Below, piece by piece: positions 9,495 to 16,619 of a stretch of 64,000 bases of DNA. Positions within the stretch are counted from its first letter, which is position 1, and each line of letters opens with the position of its first letter. The position numbers and the translations under genes were made by a program. The notes beneath the pieces are model-generated. The model was not told the origin of the DNA, did no database searches, and was given only the letters and a program-made list of their open reading frames with translations. Source of the stretch: Urbifossiella limnaea (GTDB lineage Bacteria; Planctomycetota; Planctomycetia; Gemmatales; Gemmataceae); NCBI RefSeq assembly GCF_007747215.1, contig NZ_CP036273.1, forward strand, positions 5,254,322 through 5,318,321. The letters are read 5' to 3'.

Positions 9495-10691
9495 ATGTCT
9501 CGGTTCGACCTGTCCCGCCTCGAAGCCGCCCAGAAGGTGCCGGGCAAGCCCCGCCACAAGACCCGCGAGGTGCGGGTCGGTAGCCGCGTCTTCGGCGGGT
9601 CGAACCCGATCTGGGTACAGTCGATGACCACCACCGACACGTTCGACGTGGACGGCACGGTGAAGCAGATCCACGCCCTCGAAGAAGCCGGCTGCGAGTT
9701 GGTCCGCGTGACAGTGCCGAAGCCGGAGGACGCCGGGGCGCTGTCGCGCATCCGCGAGCGGGTCGGCATCCCGCTCATCTGCGACATCCACTTCGACTAC
9801 AAGATGGCCCTCGCGGCGCTCGACCACCCGGTGGACAAGATTCGCATCAACCCCGGCAACATCGGCAGCCACGAGCGGTTCCGGCAGGTGATCCGCAAGG
9901 CGAAGGACCGCGGCCTCCCCATGCGCATCGGCGTCAACGCCGGCAGCCTGGAGCGGGAGCTGATCGACAAGTACGGCTTCCCCTGCCCGCCGGCGATCGT
10001 CGAGAGCGCGCTGCGGTACATCGAGATGGCCGAGAGCGAGGGGTACCACGACATCGTGGTGTCGCTGAAGTCGTCGGACGTGCTCGTGGCGGTGGAGGCG
10101 TACCGGCTCTACGCCGGGCTCGCCGACTACCCGACGCACATCGGCATCACCGAGGCCGGGAAGCCGCCCTACGCGGTGACCAAGAGCGCCGCCGGGCTCG
10201 CCCCCATCCTGCTCGACGGCATCGGCGACACGATTCGCATCTCGCTGCTCGGTGACCCGGTGCCCGAGATCGCGGCGGCGTTCGACATCCTTCAAGCGAC
10301 GCAGCGCCGCGTCCGCCGCCCGGAGTTGATCGCGTGCCCGACATGCGGCCGGCTGGCGATCGACCTGGAGAAGATCATTGCCGAGCTGGAGGTAAAGCTG
10401 GCCGGTAAGAAGCTGCCGGTGAAGATCAGCGTGCTGGGGTGCGTGGTGAACGGCCCCGGCGAGGCGAAGGAGGCGGACATCGGCATCGCTGCGGGGAACG
10501 GCCAGGGGATGATCTTCCGCAACGGTGAGATGGTGCGGCGGGTGCCGGAGGCGGAAATCGTGGACGGCCTGATGGAGGAGTTGGCCCGCTGGGAGGTTGA
10601 GAACGCCGACAAGATCGCCGCGGCGAGCCCGTCGCGGCCGGGCGAGGCCGAGGGGCTGGGCCGCCGCCGGCTGCCAGTGGTGGCGGGTTGA
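9495..10691 (+). CDS. ispG: 4-hydroxy-3-methylbut-2-en-1-yl diphosphate synthase
   Basis: 398 residues from ATG 9495, with AGG/GGAGG-like ribosome binding sequence (GCGGAGG) just upstream. IspG (GcpE) converts 2-C-methyl-D-erythritol 2,4-cyclodiphosphate to HMBPP in the non-mevalonate isoprenoid pathway. The TIM barrel starts with NPIWVQSMTTTDT. The three Fe-S cysteines are present at about C281, C284 (CPTCGR) and C316 (CVVNGPGE), with the catalytic Glu a few residues after the last. The length fits the short bacterial form. A C-terminal tail of about 20 residues is rich in Ala and Arg. It stands alone, without other isoprenoid genes. Confidence 0.97.
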   Translation: MSRFDLSRLEAAQKVPGKPRHKTREVRVGSRVFGGSNPIWVQSMTTTDTFDVDGTVKQIHALEEAGCELVRVTVPKPEDAGALSRIRERVGIPLICDIHFDYKMALAALDHPVDKIRINPGNIGSHERFRQVIRKAKDRGLPMRIGVNAGSLERELIDKYGFPCPPAIVESALRYIEMAESEGYHDIVVSLKSSDVLVAVEAYRLYAGLADYPTHIGITEAGKPPYAVTKSAAGLAPILLDGIGDTIRISLLGDPVPEIAAAFDILQATQRRVRRPELIACPTCGRLAIDLEKIIAELEVKLAGKKLPVKISVLGCVVNGPGEAKEADIGIAAGNGQGMIFRNGEMVRRVPEAEIVDGLMEELARWEVENADKIAAASPSRPGEAEGLGRRRLPVVAG

Positions 10692-10695
10692 GCCG

Positions 10696-11004
10696 CTACG
10701 GGAGTCGTTGCCGCCATTGATGACGGGCACTGCGACCGTGTGTCACCGAAATGATTATGACCTCGGACGCGGTTGCCTCGTAGACGACGAGAAAGTCGTA
10801 GCGGTGGGGGACAACGACCCGGACTTCCCGGCCGCGGGGGCAGCCGGCCACCTTCGGGTACGCGAGCGGCATCGCCAAGACACGCGAGACCGCAGCGTGG
10901 ACCTCGTCGATCAACTCGCCGCCGAGGCCGGCCTGACGGGCCTCGTACCAGGCAGCCGCGTCGTCCAGGTCCGCACGGGCGACATCCAAAAATCGGTACG
11001 TCAT
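10696..11004 (-). CDS. ParE/RelE-type toxin
   Basis: 102 residues from ATG 11004. The type II toxin fold of the RelE/ParE superfamily is shown by MTYRFLDVARADLDDAAAWYE, VSRVLAMPLAYPKV, the basic stretch REVRVVVPHRYDFLVVYE and IISVTHGRS. It overlaps the upstream antitoxin gene by 4 bp (ATGA), so the two are translationally coupled. Whether it acts on gyrase (ParE) or on translated mRNA (RelE) cannot be told from the sequence. Confidence 0.88.
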   Translation of the reverse strand: MTYRFLDVARADLDDAAAWYEARQAGLGGELIDEVHAAVSRVLAMPLAYPKVAGCPRGREVRVVVPHRYDFLVVYEATASEVIIISVTHGRSARHQWRQRLP

Positions 11005-11249
11005 GGCTGCGGCCCGCGGGCGTACCGGGCGCGCAGTTCGCGCATCACCTGCTCCCCGTCGAGCAGTACCGCGGTCCCGTCGGCGATCGACTGGAGTCGG
11101 CGGTCGAGCTCGGCCCGGAACGCCGGGTCGTCGGGGAGCTGGCTCTCGGCCGGACCGAGGGTCGCGTCCAGTTGGTCGGCGAGCCACCGCCGGTCGTCCT
11201 CGGTCAGAGTCAGCGCCTGTTGCAACAACGCGGTTGCGGCATCGCTCAT
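11001..11249 (-). CDS. Antitoxin, addiction-module component type (TIGR02574-like)
   Basis: 82 residues. The pattern ALLQQALTLTEDDRRWLADQL matches the short helical addiction-module antitoxins (TIGR02574) that accompany ParE/RelE toxins. It directly precedes the toxin and shares ATGA with it. The start at 11249 has a GGAGG-like site (GACGGAGGCG) upstream. It lies 12 bp behind the stop of uxaA on the same strand, so it may be read from the uxaA promoter as well as its own. Confidence 0.85.
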   Translation of the reverse strand: MSDAATALLQQALTLTEDDRRWLADQLDATLGPAESQLPDDPAFRAELDRRLQSIADGTAVLLDGEQVMRELRARYARGPQP

Positions 11250-11261
11250 CGGTCGCCTCCG

Positions 11262-12827
11262 TCACAGGGTCGGGCCGATCGACCACGGGGCGAACTCCTC
11301 CTCGCCGACGCCGTGGAGCTCGCTCTTGGTCTTCTCCCCGCTCGCCGTCGCCAGGATCGCCTCGAAAATCTCGCGGCCCACGTCCTCGACCGGCGTCCCG
11401 GTCAGGATTGGGCCGGCGTTGATGTCCATGTCCGACTCCATCTTCTCGTACAGCGGCGTGTTCGTGGCGATCTTCAGGCACGGCGTCGGCTTGCACCCGT
11501 ACACGCTGCCGCGGCCGGTCGTGAACACGCACACGTTCGCCCCGCCGGCCACGATGCCGGTCATGCTCACCGGGTCGTAGCCGGGCGTGTCCATCACCAC
11601 GAACCCCTTCGCCGTCACCGGCTCGGCGTACCGCACCACGTCCACCATCGCCGTGCTGCCAGCCTTGGCGATCGCGCCCAGGCTCTTCTCGTAGATCGTC
11701 GTCAGCCCGCCCTCCTTGTTCCCCGGGCTCGGGTTGTTGTTGATCTCCGCCCCGAACACGCCCGTGTACCACTCCCACCACTTGATCCGCTCCACCAGCT
11801 TCTCGCCGACTTCCTTGCTGACGGCCCGCCGAGTCAGGACGTGCTCGGCGCCGTAAATCTCGGTCGTCTCGCCGAGGATGGTGGTGCCGCCCTGCTGCAC
11901 GATCAGGTCGGACGCGACGCCGAGCGCCGGGTTCGCCGTCACGCCGCTGTTGCCGTCGGAGCCGCCGCAGTTCGTGCCCAGAATGAGGTGCTTGGCCGGC
12001 AGTTCCACCCGCTTGACGTCGTTCATCCGCGGCAGCAGTTCGGCCAGCGCCTTCACGCCGGCGTCGACCGTTTTGCCGATGCCGCCGGCCTCCTGGATGG
12101 TGATGACCGTCGGCGGCTGCTTCGACCCGCCGATCTGGATCAGGCCTTCCGCCTCGACCAGGTGCGAGGCCTGCACGATCTCGCAGCCGAGGCCGACGAT
12201 GATGAACCCGGCGATGTTCGGGTGCTTGGCGAACCCGGCCAGCGTGCGTTCCAACTGGCGGTGGTCCGGCCCCTCGTACTGCATCGCGCACCCGCCGCGG
12301 TGGACGATCGGCACCACGCCGTCCACGTTCGGGTAGTCGCGGAGGATGCCACTCGTCCGCACCTTCTCGGCGATGTACTTGCTGGCGCTCGCCGAGCAGT
12401 TCACCGTGCTGATGATGGCGACGTAGTTCCGCGTGCCGTACCGCTGGTGGTCGGGCCGGCTGCTGCCGCGGTCGTAGCCCAGGAACGTGCGGTACTCGGC
12501 CGGCGGCGGCAGCGGCGCCGGGAGGTCGGCGCAGAAGGCGTAGTCGCGCTCGAAGCTGCCGAGCTTCACGTTCTGGACGTGGACGTGTTCGCCGACGGCG
12601 ATGTTCCGCCCCGCGAAGCCGATGACCTGGCCGTACTTGTTCACCGCCTCGCCGTCCGGGATCGGCCGGACGGCGAACTTGTGCCCCATCTTCACCGGCG
12701 CGGACACGGTGACGGTCGTGCCGTCGAGCCGCAGCGCGGTGCCCCCGGGGATGGGCTTGCGGGCGACGGCGACGTTGTCCCCCGGGCGAAGGTGGACGGC
12801 GAACTCGGACAGAGGCACGGAGGACAT
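11262..12827 (-). CDS. uxaA: UxaA/GarD family altronate (or galactarate) dehydratase
   Basis: 521 residues from ATG 12827; a longer frame to 12863 has poorer spacing to the AGGA ribosome site. An N-terminal SAF-type domain (about 1-100, with HLRPGDNVAVARKPIP) is followed by the large UxaA C-terminal domain with the cysteine-rich NCSASASKYIAEKV region, the GCAMQYEG and NCGGSDGNSGV motifs and the TGRGSVYGCKPTP block. The family removes water from sugar acids with an Fe cofactor, giving 2-keto-3-deoxy acids. The substrate may be D-altronate or another hexonate/hexarate, since the family is not separable by eye. No uronate-pathway genes are adjacent. Confidence 0.88.
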   Translation of the reverse strand: MSSVPLSEFAVHLRPGDNVAVARKPIPGGTALRLDGTTVTVSAPVKMGHKFAVRPIPDGEAVNKYGQVIGFAGRNIAVGEHVHVQNVKLGSFERDYAFCADLPAPLPPPAEYRTFLGYDRGSSRPDHQRYGTRNYVAIISTVNCSASASKYIAEKVRTSGILRDYPNVDGVVPIVHRGGCAMQYEGPDHRQLERTLAGFAKHPNIAGFIIVGLGCEIVQASHLVEAEGLIQIGGSKQPPTVITIQEAGGIGKTVDAGVKALAELLPRMNDVKRVELPAKHLILGTNCGGSDGNSGVTANPALGVASDLIVQQGGTTILGETTEIYGAEHVLTRRAVSKEVGEKLVERIKWWEWYTGVFGAEINNNPSPGNKEGGLTTIYEKSLGAIAKAGSTAMVDVVRYAEPVTAKGFVVMDTPGYDPVSMTGIVAGGANVCVFTTGRGSVYGCKPTPCLKIATNTPLYEKMESDMDINAGPILTGTPVEDVGREIFEAILATASGEKTKSELHGVGEEEFAPWSIGPTL

Positions 12828-13101
12828 CGCGGCGGGTTCCTGCGGGAGGGGGAATCCGTTCACTCTACCGGATGGCGGCGCGGCCGGGAACCCGGGCCGG
12901 TCGGGGGGGTTGTGCCGGGCGGGCGGGCGGCCGCGTCGGGTTTCAGCCGAGGCAGTCGCCCGGAAGCGCGGCGGGGGTGCCGTACCCCGGTAAACTCACG
13001 GAAGCAAGCGGGAGACGTGTCCGTTGCCGGGTCTTCCCCTATCCTGACGGCCAACCACCTCGCCCGCCGGACCCCGGGGGCGCACCGCGGAAAGGTCGGC
13101 G
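12828..13101. other. Divergent intergenic region uxaA / small membrane protein
   Basis: 274 bp between divergent genes. On the minus strand GTAGAGT near 12860-12866 is a possible -10 for uxaA. On the plus strand GGTAAACT near 12988-12995 is a possible -10 for the small gene at 13102. I see no convincing -35, no repeat and no other gene. Confidence 0.4.
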
Positions 13102-13287
13102 ATGGAAAAAGGGCTCTGCTACGGGGCGCTCGGCGTCGCCGCACTGATGCTCGTGGTCTTCCTGCTCGACCTCGTCGCGGGGTTCCCGTTCGGCGGCAGC
13201 CCCTTCATGCTCCTCGACATCCTCGGCATCATCTCGGCCGGGATCATCGGCTACCTGGCATTTAACGCCAGCCAGGATTTGAAGTGA
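13102..13287 (+). CDS. Small two-helix membrane protein
   Basis: 61 residues from ATG 13102. Two hydrophobic segments (about residues 5-27 and 33-55) are joined by FGGSPF, and the protein ends in NASQDLK. I do not recognise a named family; small proteins of this layout are common beside unrelated genes in planctomycetes. The frame is real by its clean membrane-protein composition and by the terminator-like hairpin 4 bp after the stop. Function unknown. Confidence 0.7.
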   Translation: MEKGLCYGALGVAALMLVVFLLDLVAGFPFGGSPFMLLDILGIISAGIIGYLAFNASQDLK

Positions 13288-13291
13288 CGCG

Positions 13292-13315
13292 GCCCACCCG
13301 TTGCCACGGGCGGGC
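13292..13315. terminator. Hairpin between convergent genes
   Basis: GCCCACCCGT (13292-13301) pairs with ACGGGCGGGC (13306-13315) around a TGCC loop, with one mismatch. It lies between the stops of the small membrane protein and of the CobA-HemD gene and could end both transcripts. There is no clear U-tract. Confidence 0.6.
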
Positions 13316-13317
13316 GA

Positions 13318-14892
13318 TCAGGGATGGTGTTCGGTCCCTTCTTCACGCACCAGCCGGATCAGCGCGTCGATTAACCCGTCAATGGTGAACGTCGTGGCCT
13401 CCGCGGCCACGGGGTAGCCCAGCCGCCGGACGGCGCCGCCGGTCTCGGGGCTGATCGCCACCAGTTTCACCTCGCCGCGCTCGACCCGGCCGCGGATCGT
13501 GTCGTCGAATCCGGCCAGCAGGTTCTCCGCGATGCGCGAACTCGGCAGCGTCACGTAGCGGATCTCGCCGCGGCGGAGGGCGTCGAGCACGCCGGGGTCG
13601 GGTGCCGCGGTGTCGGTCTGGTCGTAGGTCGTCACCTGCCCCACGACGGACGCCACCTTCGCCAACTCGACGCGGATCACGTCGCGGCCGCGGTTCGCCC
13701 GTGCCAGCAGCACCCGATGCCCGGCGACGTGCGGAGCCAGAGCCGCGGCCAGCCCCTCGGACGAGAACGTCTCGGCCGGCACCACGTCGGCGCGGAGGCG
13801 GTACTCGCGGAGGGCGTCGGCCGTCTTGGGGCCGATGGCGGCGAACTTCACGCGGCCCACGTCGCGCAGGTCGCGCCCAAGCTCGTCCAGGCGGCGGACC
13901 ACGGCGTGAACGCCGTTCGCGCTCGTGAACACGAGCCAGTCCCAGCCGCCGTCGCGCACTTCCGCCAACGCCCGGTCGAGCGGCGCGGGATCGGCGGGCG
14001 GGCGGATTTCGACCGTCGGCATCTGGGACACGACGGCCCCGAGGTGTTCGAGCCGCCGCACCATTCCCGCGGCCTGGTGCGCCGGTCGGGTCACCAGCAC
14101 GCGCCGGCCGAACAGCGGCCGCGACTCCCACCACGCCGCCGCCGGGCGGTGCGCCACCGGGTCGCCGACGACGATGAGCCCGGGGGCTTCGAGGCCGGCG
14201 TTGCGGCGGGCGGGTTCCAGGTCGGCGAGGCGGGCGTACACCGCACGCTGCTCGCCGGTGCTGGCCCGCTCCACGATCGCGGCCGGCGTGTCGGGGTTCT
14301 TCCCGTGCTTCAACAGTTCCGCGACGATAACGGGCAGCCGGGCCACGCCCATGTAGATGCACAGCGTGCCGGGGAACGCCGCGAGGGCCTTCCAGTCGAG
14401 GCGGTTGCCGGGCTTGTTCGGCAGTTCGTGGCCCGTGACGAGCGCCACGGCGCTGGCGTAGTTGCGGTGCGTGAGCGGGATCTCGAGGAACGCCCCGGCG
14501 GCGAGCGCGGCGGTGACGCCGGGGACGATCTCGTAGCCGACGCCGGCCGTCCGCAGCGCCTCGGCTTCTTCACCGCCGCGGCCGAAGACGAGCGGGTCGC
14601 CGCCCTTGAGCCGCACCACGGTCTTGCCGGCGCGGGCGTACCGGATGAGCATCTCGTGGATGTGCGGGTACTTGTCGGGGTGCGTCCCCGGCAGGTCGCG
14701 GACGCACACCTTTTCCGCGGCCGGGTTCGCCACGTCGAGTAGCCGGAGGGGAACGAGCTGGTCGTGCAGCACCAGGTCGGCGCGGGCCAGCACCTCCGCC
14801 GCGCGGACGGTCAGCAACCCCGGGTTGCCGGGGCCGGCGCCCACCAGGAAGACGGTGGGCTCGGCAGGATCAGGTTGCAGCGGGGGACTCAT
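13318..14892 (-). CDS. cobA-hemD: Fused uroporphyrinogen-III C-methyltransferase / uroporphyrinogen-III synthase
   Basis: 524 residues, two enzymes in one chain. Residues about 10-250 are the SAM-dependent methyltransferase (VGAGPGNPGLLT, VRLKGGDPLVFGRGGEE, PGVTAALAAGAFLEIPLTHR), which makes precorrin-2 for sirohaem and cobalamin. Residues about 260-515 are HemD (GRRVLVTRPAHQAAGM, WDWLVFTSANGV, FAAIGPKTADAL), which closes the tetrapyrrole ring. The fusion is known in several phyla. No other haem gene is next to it. The start at 14892 gives MSPPLQPDPAEP before the first strand. Confidence 0.95.
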   Translation of the reverse strand: MSPPLQPDPAEPTVFLVGAGPGNPGLLTVRAAEVLARADLVLHDQLVPLRLLDVANPAAEKVCVRDLPGTHPDKYPHIHEMLIRYARAGKTVVRLKGGDPLVFGRGGEEAEALRTAGVGYEIVPGVTAALAAGAFLEIPLTHRNYASAVALVTGHELPNKPGNRLDWKALAAFPGTLCIYMGVARLPVIVAELLKHGKNPDTPAAIVERASTGEQRAVYARLADLEPARRNAGLEAPGLIVVGDPVAHRPAAAWWESRPLFGRRVLVTRPAHQAAGMVRRLEHLGAVVSQMPTVEIRPPADPAPLDRALAEVRDGGWDWLVFTSANGVHAVVRRLDELGRDLRDVGRVKFAAIGPKTADALREYRLRADVVPAETFSSEGLAAALAPHVAGHRVLLARANRGRDVIRVELAKVASVVGQVTTYDQTDTAAPDPGVLDALRRGEIRYVTLPSSRIAENLLAGFDDTIRGRVERGEVKLVAISPETGGAVRRLGYPVAAEATTFTIDGLIDALIRLVREEGTEHHP

Positions 14893-14906
14893 AGCTCACT
14901 TGCGTC

Positions 14907-14990
14907 GCGGAATGACCACTTACCAATGACCCGCCAACGACCAAGGAAAACCTGGTGCTCCGTCCTTGGTCATCGGCAAGTGGTCATTCC
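14907..14990. repeat. Intergenic inverted repeat with GGAATGACCACTT arms
   Basis: The arms at 14909-14931 and 14968-14990 match in 21 of 23 positions. An inner stem (GACCAAGG at 14939-14946 with CCTTGGTC at 14964-14971) makes an alternative fold. The element fills the gap between cobA-hemD and tatC, both on the minus strand. The arm sequence differs from the other repeats in the window. Confidence 0.8.
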
Positions 14991-15001
14991 CGCGCGGCGG
15001 G

Positions 15002-16174
15002 TCAGACGGCGATCTCCTCGGCCGCCGGCTCGTCGGCGGCGGCCGGGTCGAACCCCGGGAAGTAGTAGCAGAACACGATGCCCGCCAGGTACAGGCCGAA
15101 CATCGGCACGAACAGGTAGCCCATCGTCACCAGGTCCGGCGTCGGCGTGATGAGGGCCGCGAACAGCGCCAGTACGAAGCACGCCCCGCGCCACTTCCGC
15201 AGGTAGTCGGCGGCGCTGAACAGGCCGATGCGGTTCAGGAAGATCATCACCAGCGGCGTCTGGAACGACAGCCCGAACACCAGCGGCAGGATCAGCGCCA
15301 GGCCGAGCCACTCGTTCAGCCGGATGTCCGGGTCGATGTTCAGCCACTCGTTGAACTTCAACAACGCCTTCACCGCCCCGGGCAGCACCACGAACTGGCA
15401 CAGGAGCACGCCGGCGACGAACAGGAACAGGCTCGGCAGGAAGATGATCCGGATGTACCGCTTCTCGTGCGGGTACATCCCGGCCCCGACGAACGCCCAG
15501 AACTGGTACAAGAGCCACGGGCTCGCCAGCACGATGCCGCAGACGATCGACACCTTGAAGTACACCACCAGCGACTCCTGCGCGCTCAGGGTGGTGAGAT
15601 ACCCCTTGGCCCCGACCAGCGCGTCGCCCTGGTTGCTGAACGAGCTGATGTACCCGGGGTACACCTTGAGGGTGGTGATGATCTCCTTCGGCGCCCCCTC
15701 CTTCGGCGCGCCGAACACCGGCACGAACGCCTCCACCGGGATCATCACCGGCATCTCCTGCGGGGCGCCGAGCAGGACGCGCCGCTCGTCGTCGGTGAGG
15801 ACGGTCAGCGAGTTGTCGTTGTCCCGCAGCTTCTGCCGCACCCCCTCGACCTCGTCCTCCGCGGACGTCTGCTTGTCCTTCAGCTTCTCCTCTTGGGCCT
15901 TCAGCGTGCGGCGGTAGTAGAAGTCGCGGACCTGCGTCTCGACCGGGTCGGTGATGATCTCGAACATCGGCTTGCCGACGCCGATCTTGGGGTTGCCGAC
16001 GGCGCTGCCGATGCCGTCGAGGACGAAGCCGACGCACATCAGGACGACGAGCCCGACCAGGGCGCGGATCATCCGCATCCGCAGCTCTTCGAGGTGCTCC
16101 CCGAAGGTCATCCGGGTGTCGTCGAAGATGTCGTCCGGGTATTCGTGGCTGCGCTGGCTTTTCCGGGAAAGCAT
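15002..16174 (-). CDS. tatC: Sec-independent (Tat) translocase subunit TatC with enlarged first periplasmic loop
   Basis: 390 residues from ATG 16174; a longer open frame upstream is arginine-rich and not TatC-like. The TatC signature is clear: TFGEHLEELRMRMIRAL before helix 1, ASPWLLYQFWAFV...YPHEKR after helix 2, and FQTPLVMIFLNRIGL. TatC is the substrate receptor for twin-arginine signals in the inner membrane. Ordinary TatC is about 250 residues. Here about 110-120 extra residues (roughly 80-190) lie between helices 1 and 2 on the periplasmic side, including a charged, probably helical stretch (RRTLKAQEEKLKDKQ). No tatA or tatB is adjacent. Confidence 0.93.
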   Translation of the reverse strand: MLSRKSQRSHEYPDDIFDDTRMTFGEHLEELRMRMIRALVGLVVLMCVGFVLDGIGSAVGNPKIGVGKPMFEIITDPVETQVRDFYYRRTLKAQEEKLKDKQTSAEDEVEGVRQKLRDNDNSLTVLTDDERRVLLGAPQEMPVMIPVEAFVPVFGAPKEGAPKEIITTLKVYPGYISSFSNQGDALVGAKGYLTTLSAQESLVVYFKVSIVCGIVLASPWLLYQFWAFVGAGMYPHEKRYIRIIFLPSLFLFVAGVLLCQFVVLPGAVKALLKFNEWLNIDPDIRLNEWLGLALILPLVFGLSFQTPLVMIFLNRIGLFSAADYLRKWRGACFVLALFAALITPTPDLVTMGYLFVPMFGLYLAGIVFCYYFPGFDPAAADEPAAEEIAV

Positions 16175-16345
16175 CGGTATACCCCCCGCGCGGGTGGATG
16201 CGGGACGAATCCCAACCACGAGGCGAAGGTGCTCGACCGGTTGGCAGGAACGGACTCGGCGGAAGGTCGGGAGTATCCTATCGACCCGACCCCCGCGACT
16301 CAAGTTCCGGGGCGACCGCGGGCCGCCCCGGACACCCGGGGCGGG

Positions 16346-16351
16346 TAGAAT
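16346..16351 (+). promoter_or_regulatory. Possible -10 element for the small lipoprotein gene
   Basis: GGGTAGAATT contains the hexamer TAGAAT 36 nt before ATG 16388, with a GGGAGG ribosome site between them. TAGAAT or TAGACT hexamers recur upstream of several genes in this window. No good -35 is seen. Confidence 0.4.
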
Positions 16352-16387
16352 TGTGCCGGACGGACCCACCTACCGGGAGGCCGGGCG

Positions 16388-16618
16388 ATGACGCGGCTTG
16401 TGCTGCTCGGGCTGATTCTGGCGGTCGTCGGCTGCACCCGCTACGAGGGGCCGCTGGAGGTGTACCAGAAGAACCGCGCCGGCGACCGGGCCGACCGGCC
16501 CGGGTACACCATCGAGGAGCAGAAGGCCCGCGCCCGCGAGCGGCTCACCACCTTCGAAGACAACCCCGAGCGCTACCCGTCGGCCGGCGTCGACCGACCC
16601 GGCGGCGTGGGGCGGTAA
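16388..16618 (+). CDS. Small lipoprotein
   Basis: 76 residues. The signal peptide MTRLVLLGLILAVVGC ends in a lipobox-like VVGC, so the mature protein would start with a lipidated Cys17. The rest is hydrophilic (YEGPLEVYQKNR, then RARERLTTFEDNPERYP) with no domain I recognise. GGGAGG lies 9 nt before the ATG. It converges with the multihaem cytochrome gene, with 1 bp between the stops. Confidence 0.72.
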   Translation: MTRLVLLGLILAVVGCTRYEGPLEVYQKNRAGDRADRPGYTIEEQKARARERLTTFEDNPERYPSAGVDRPGGVGR

Positions 16619-16619
16619 C

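Noticed and set aside
16175-16369. N-terminal extension of TatC from 16369
   Set aside because: The added 65 residues are Arg/Pro-rich and precede the conserved TatC start; ATG 16174 fits the family.
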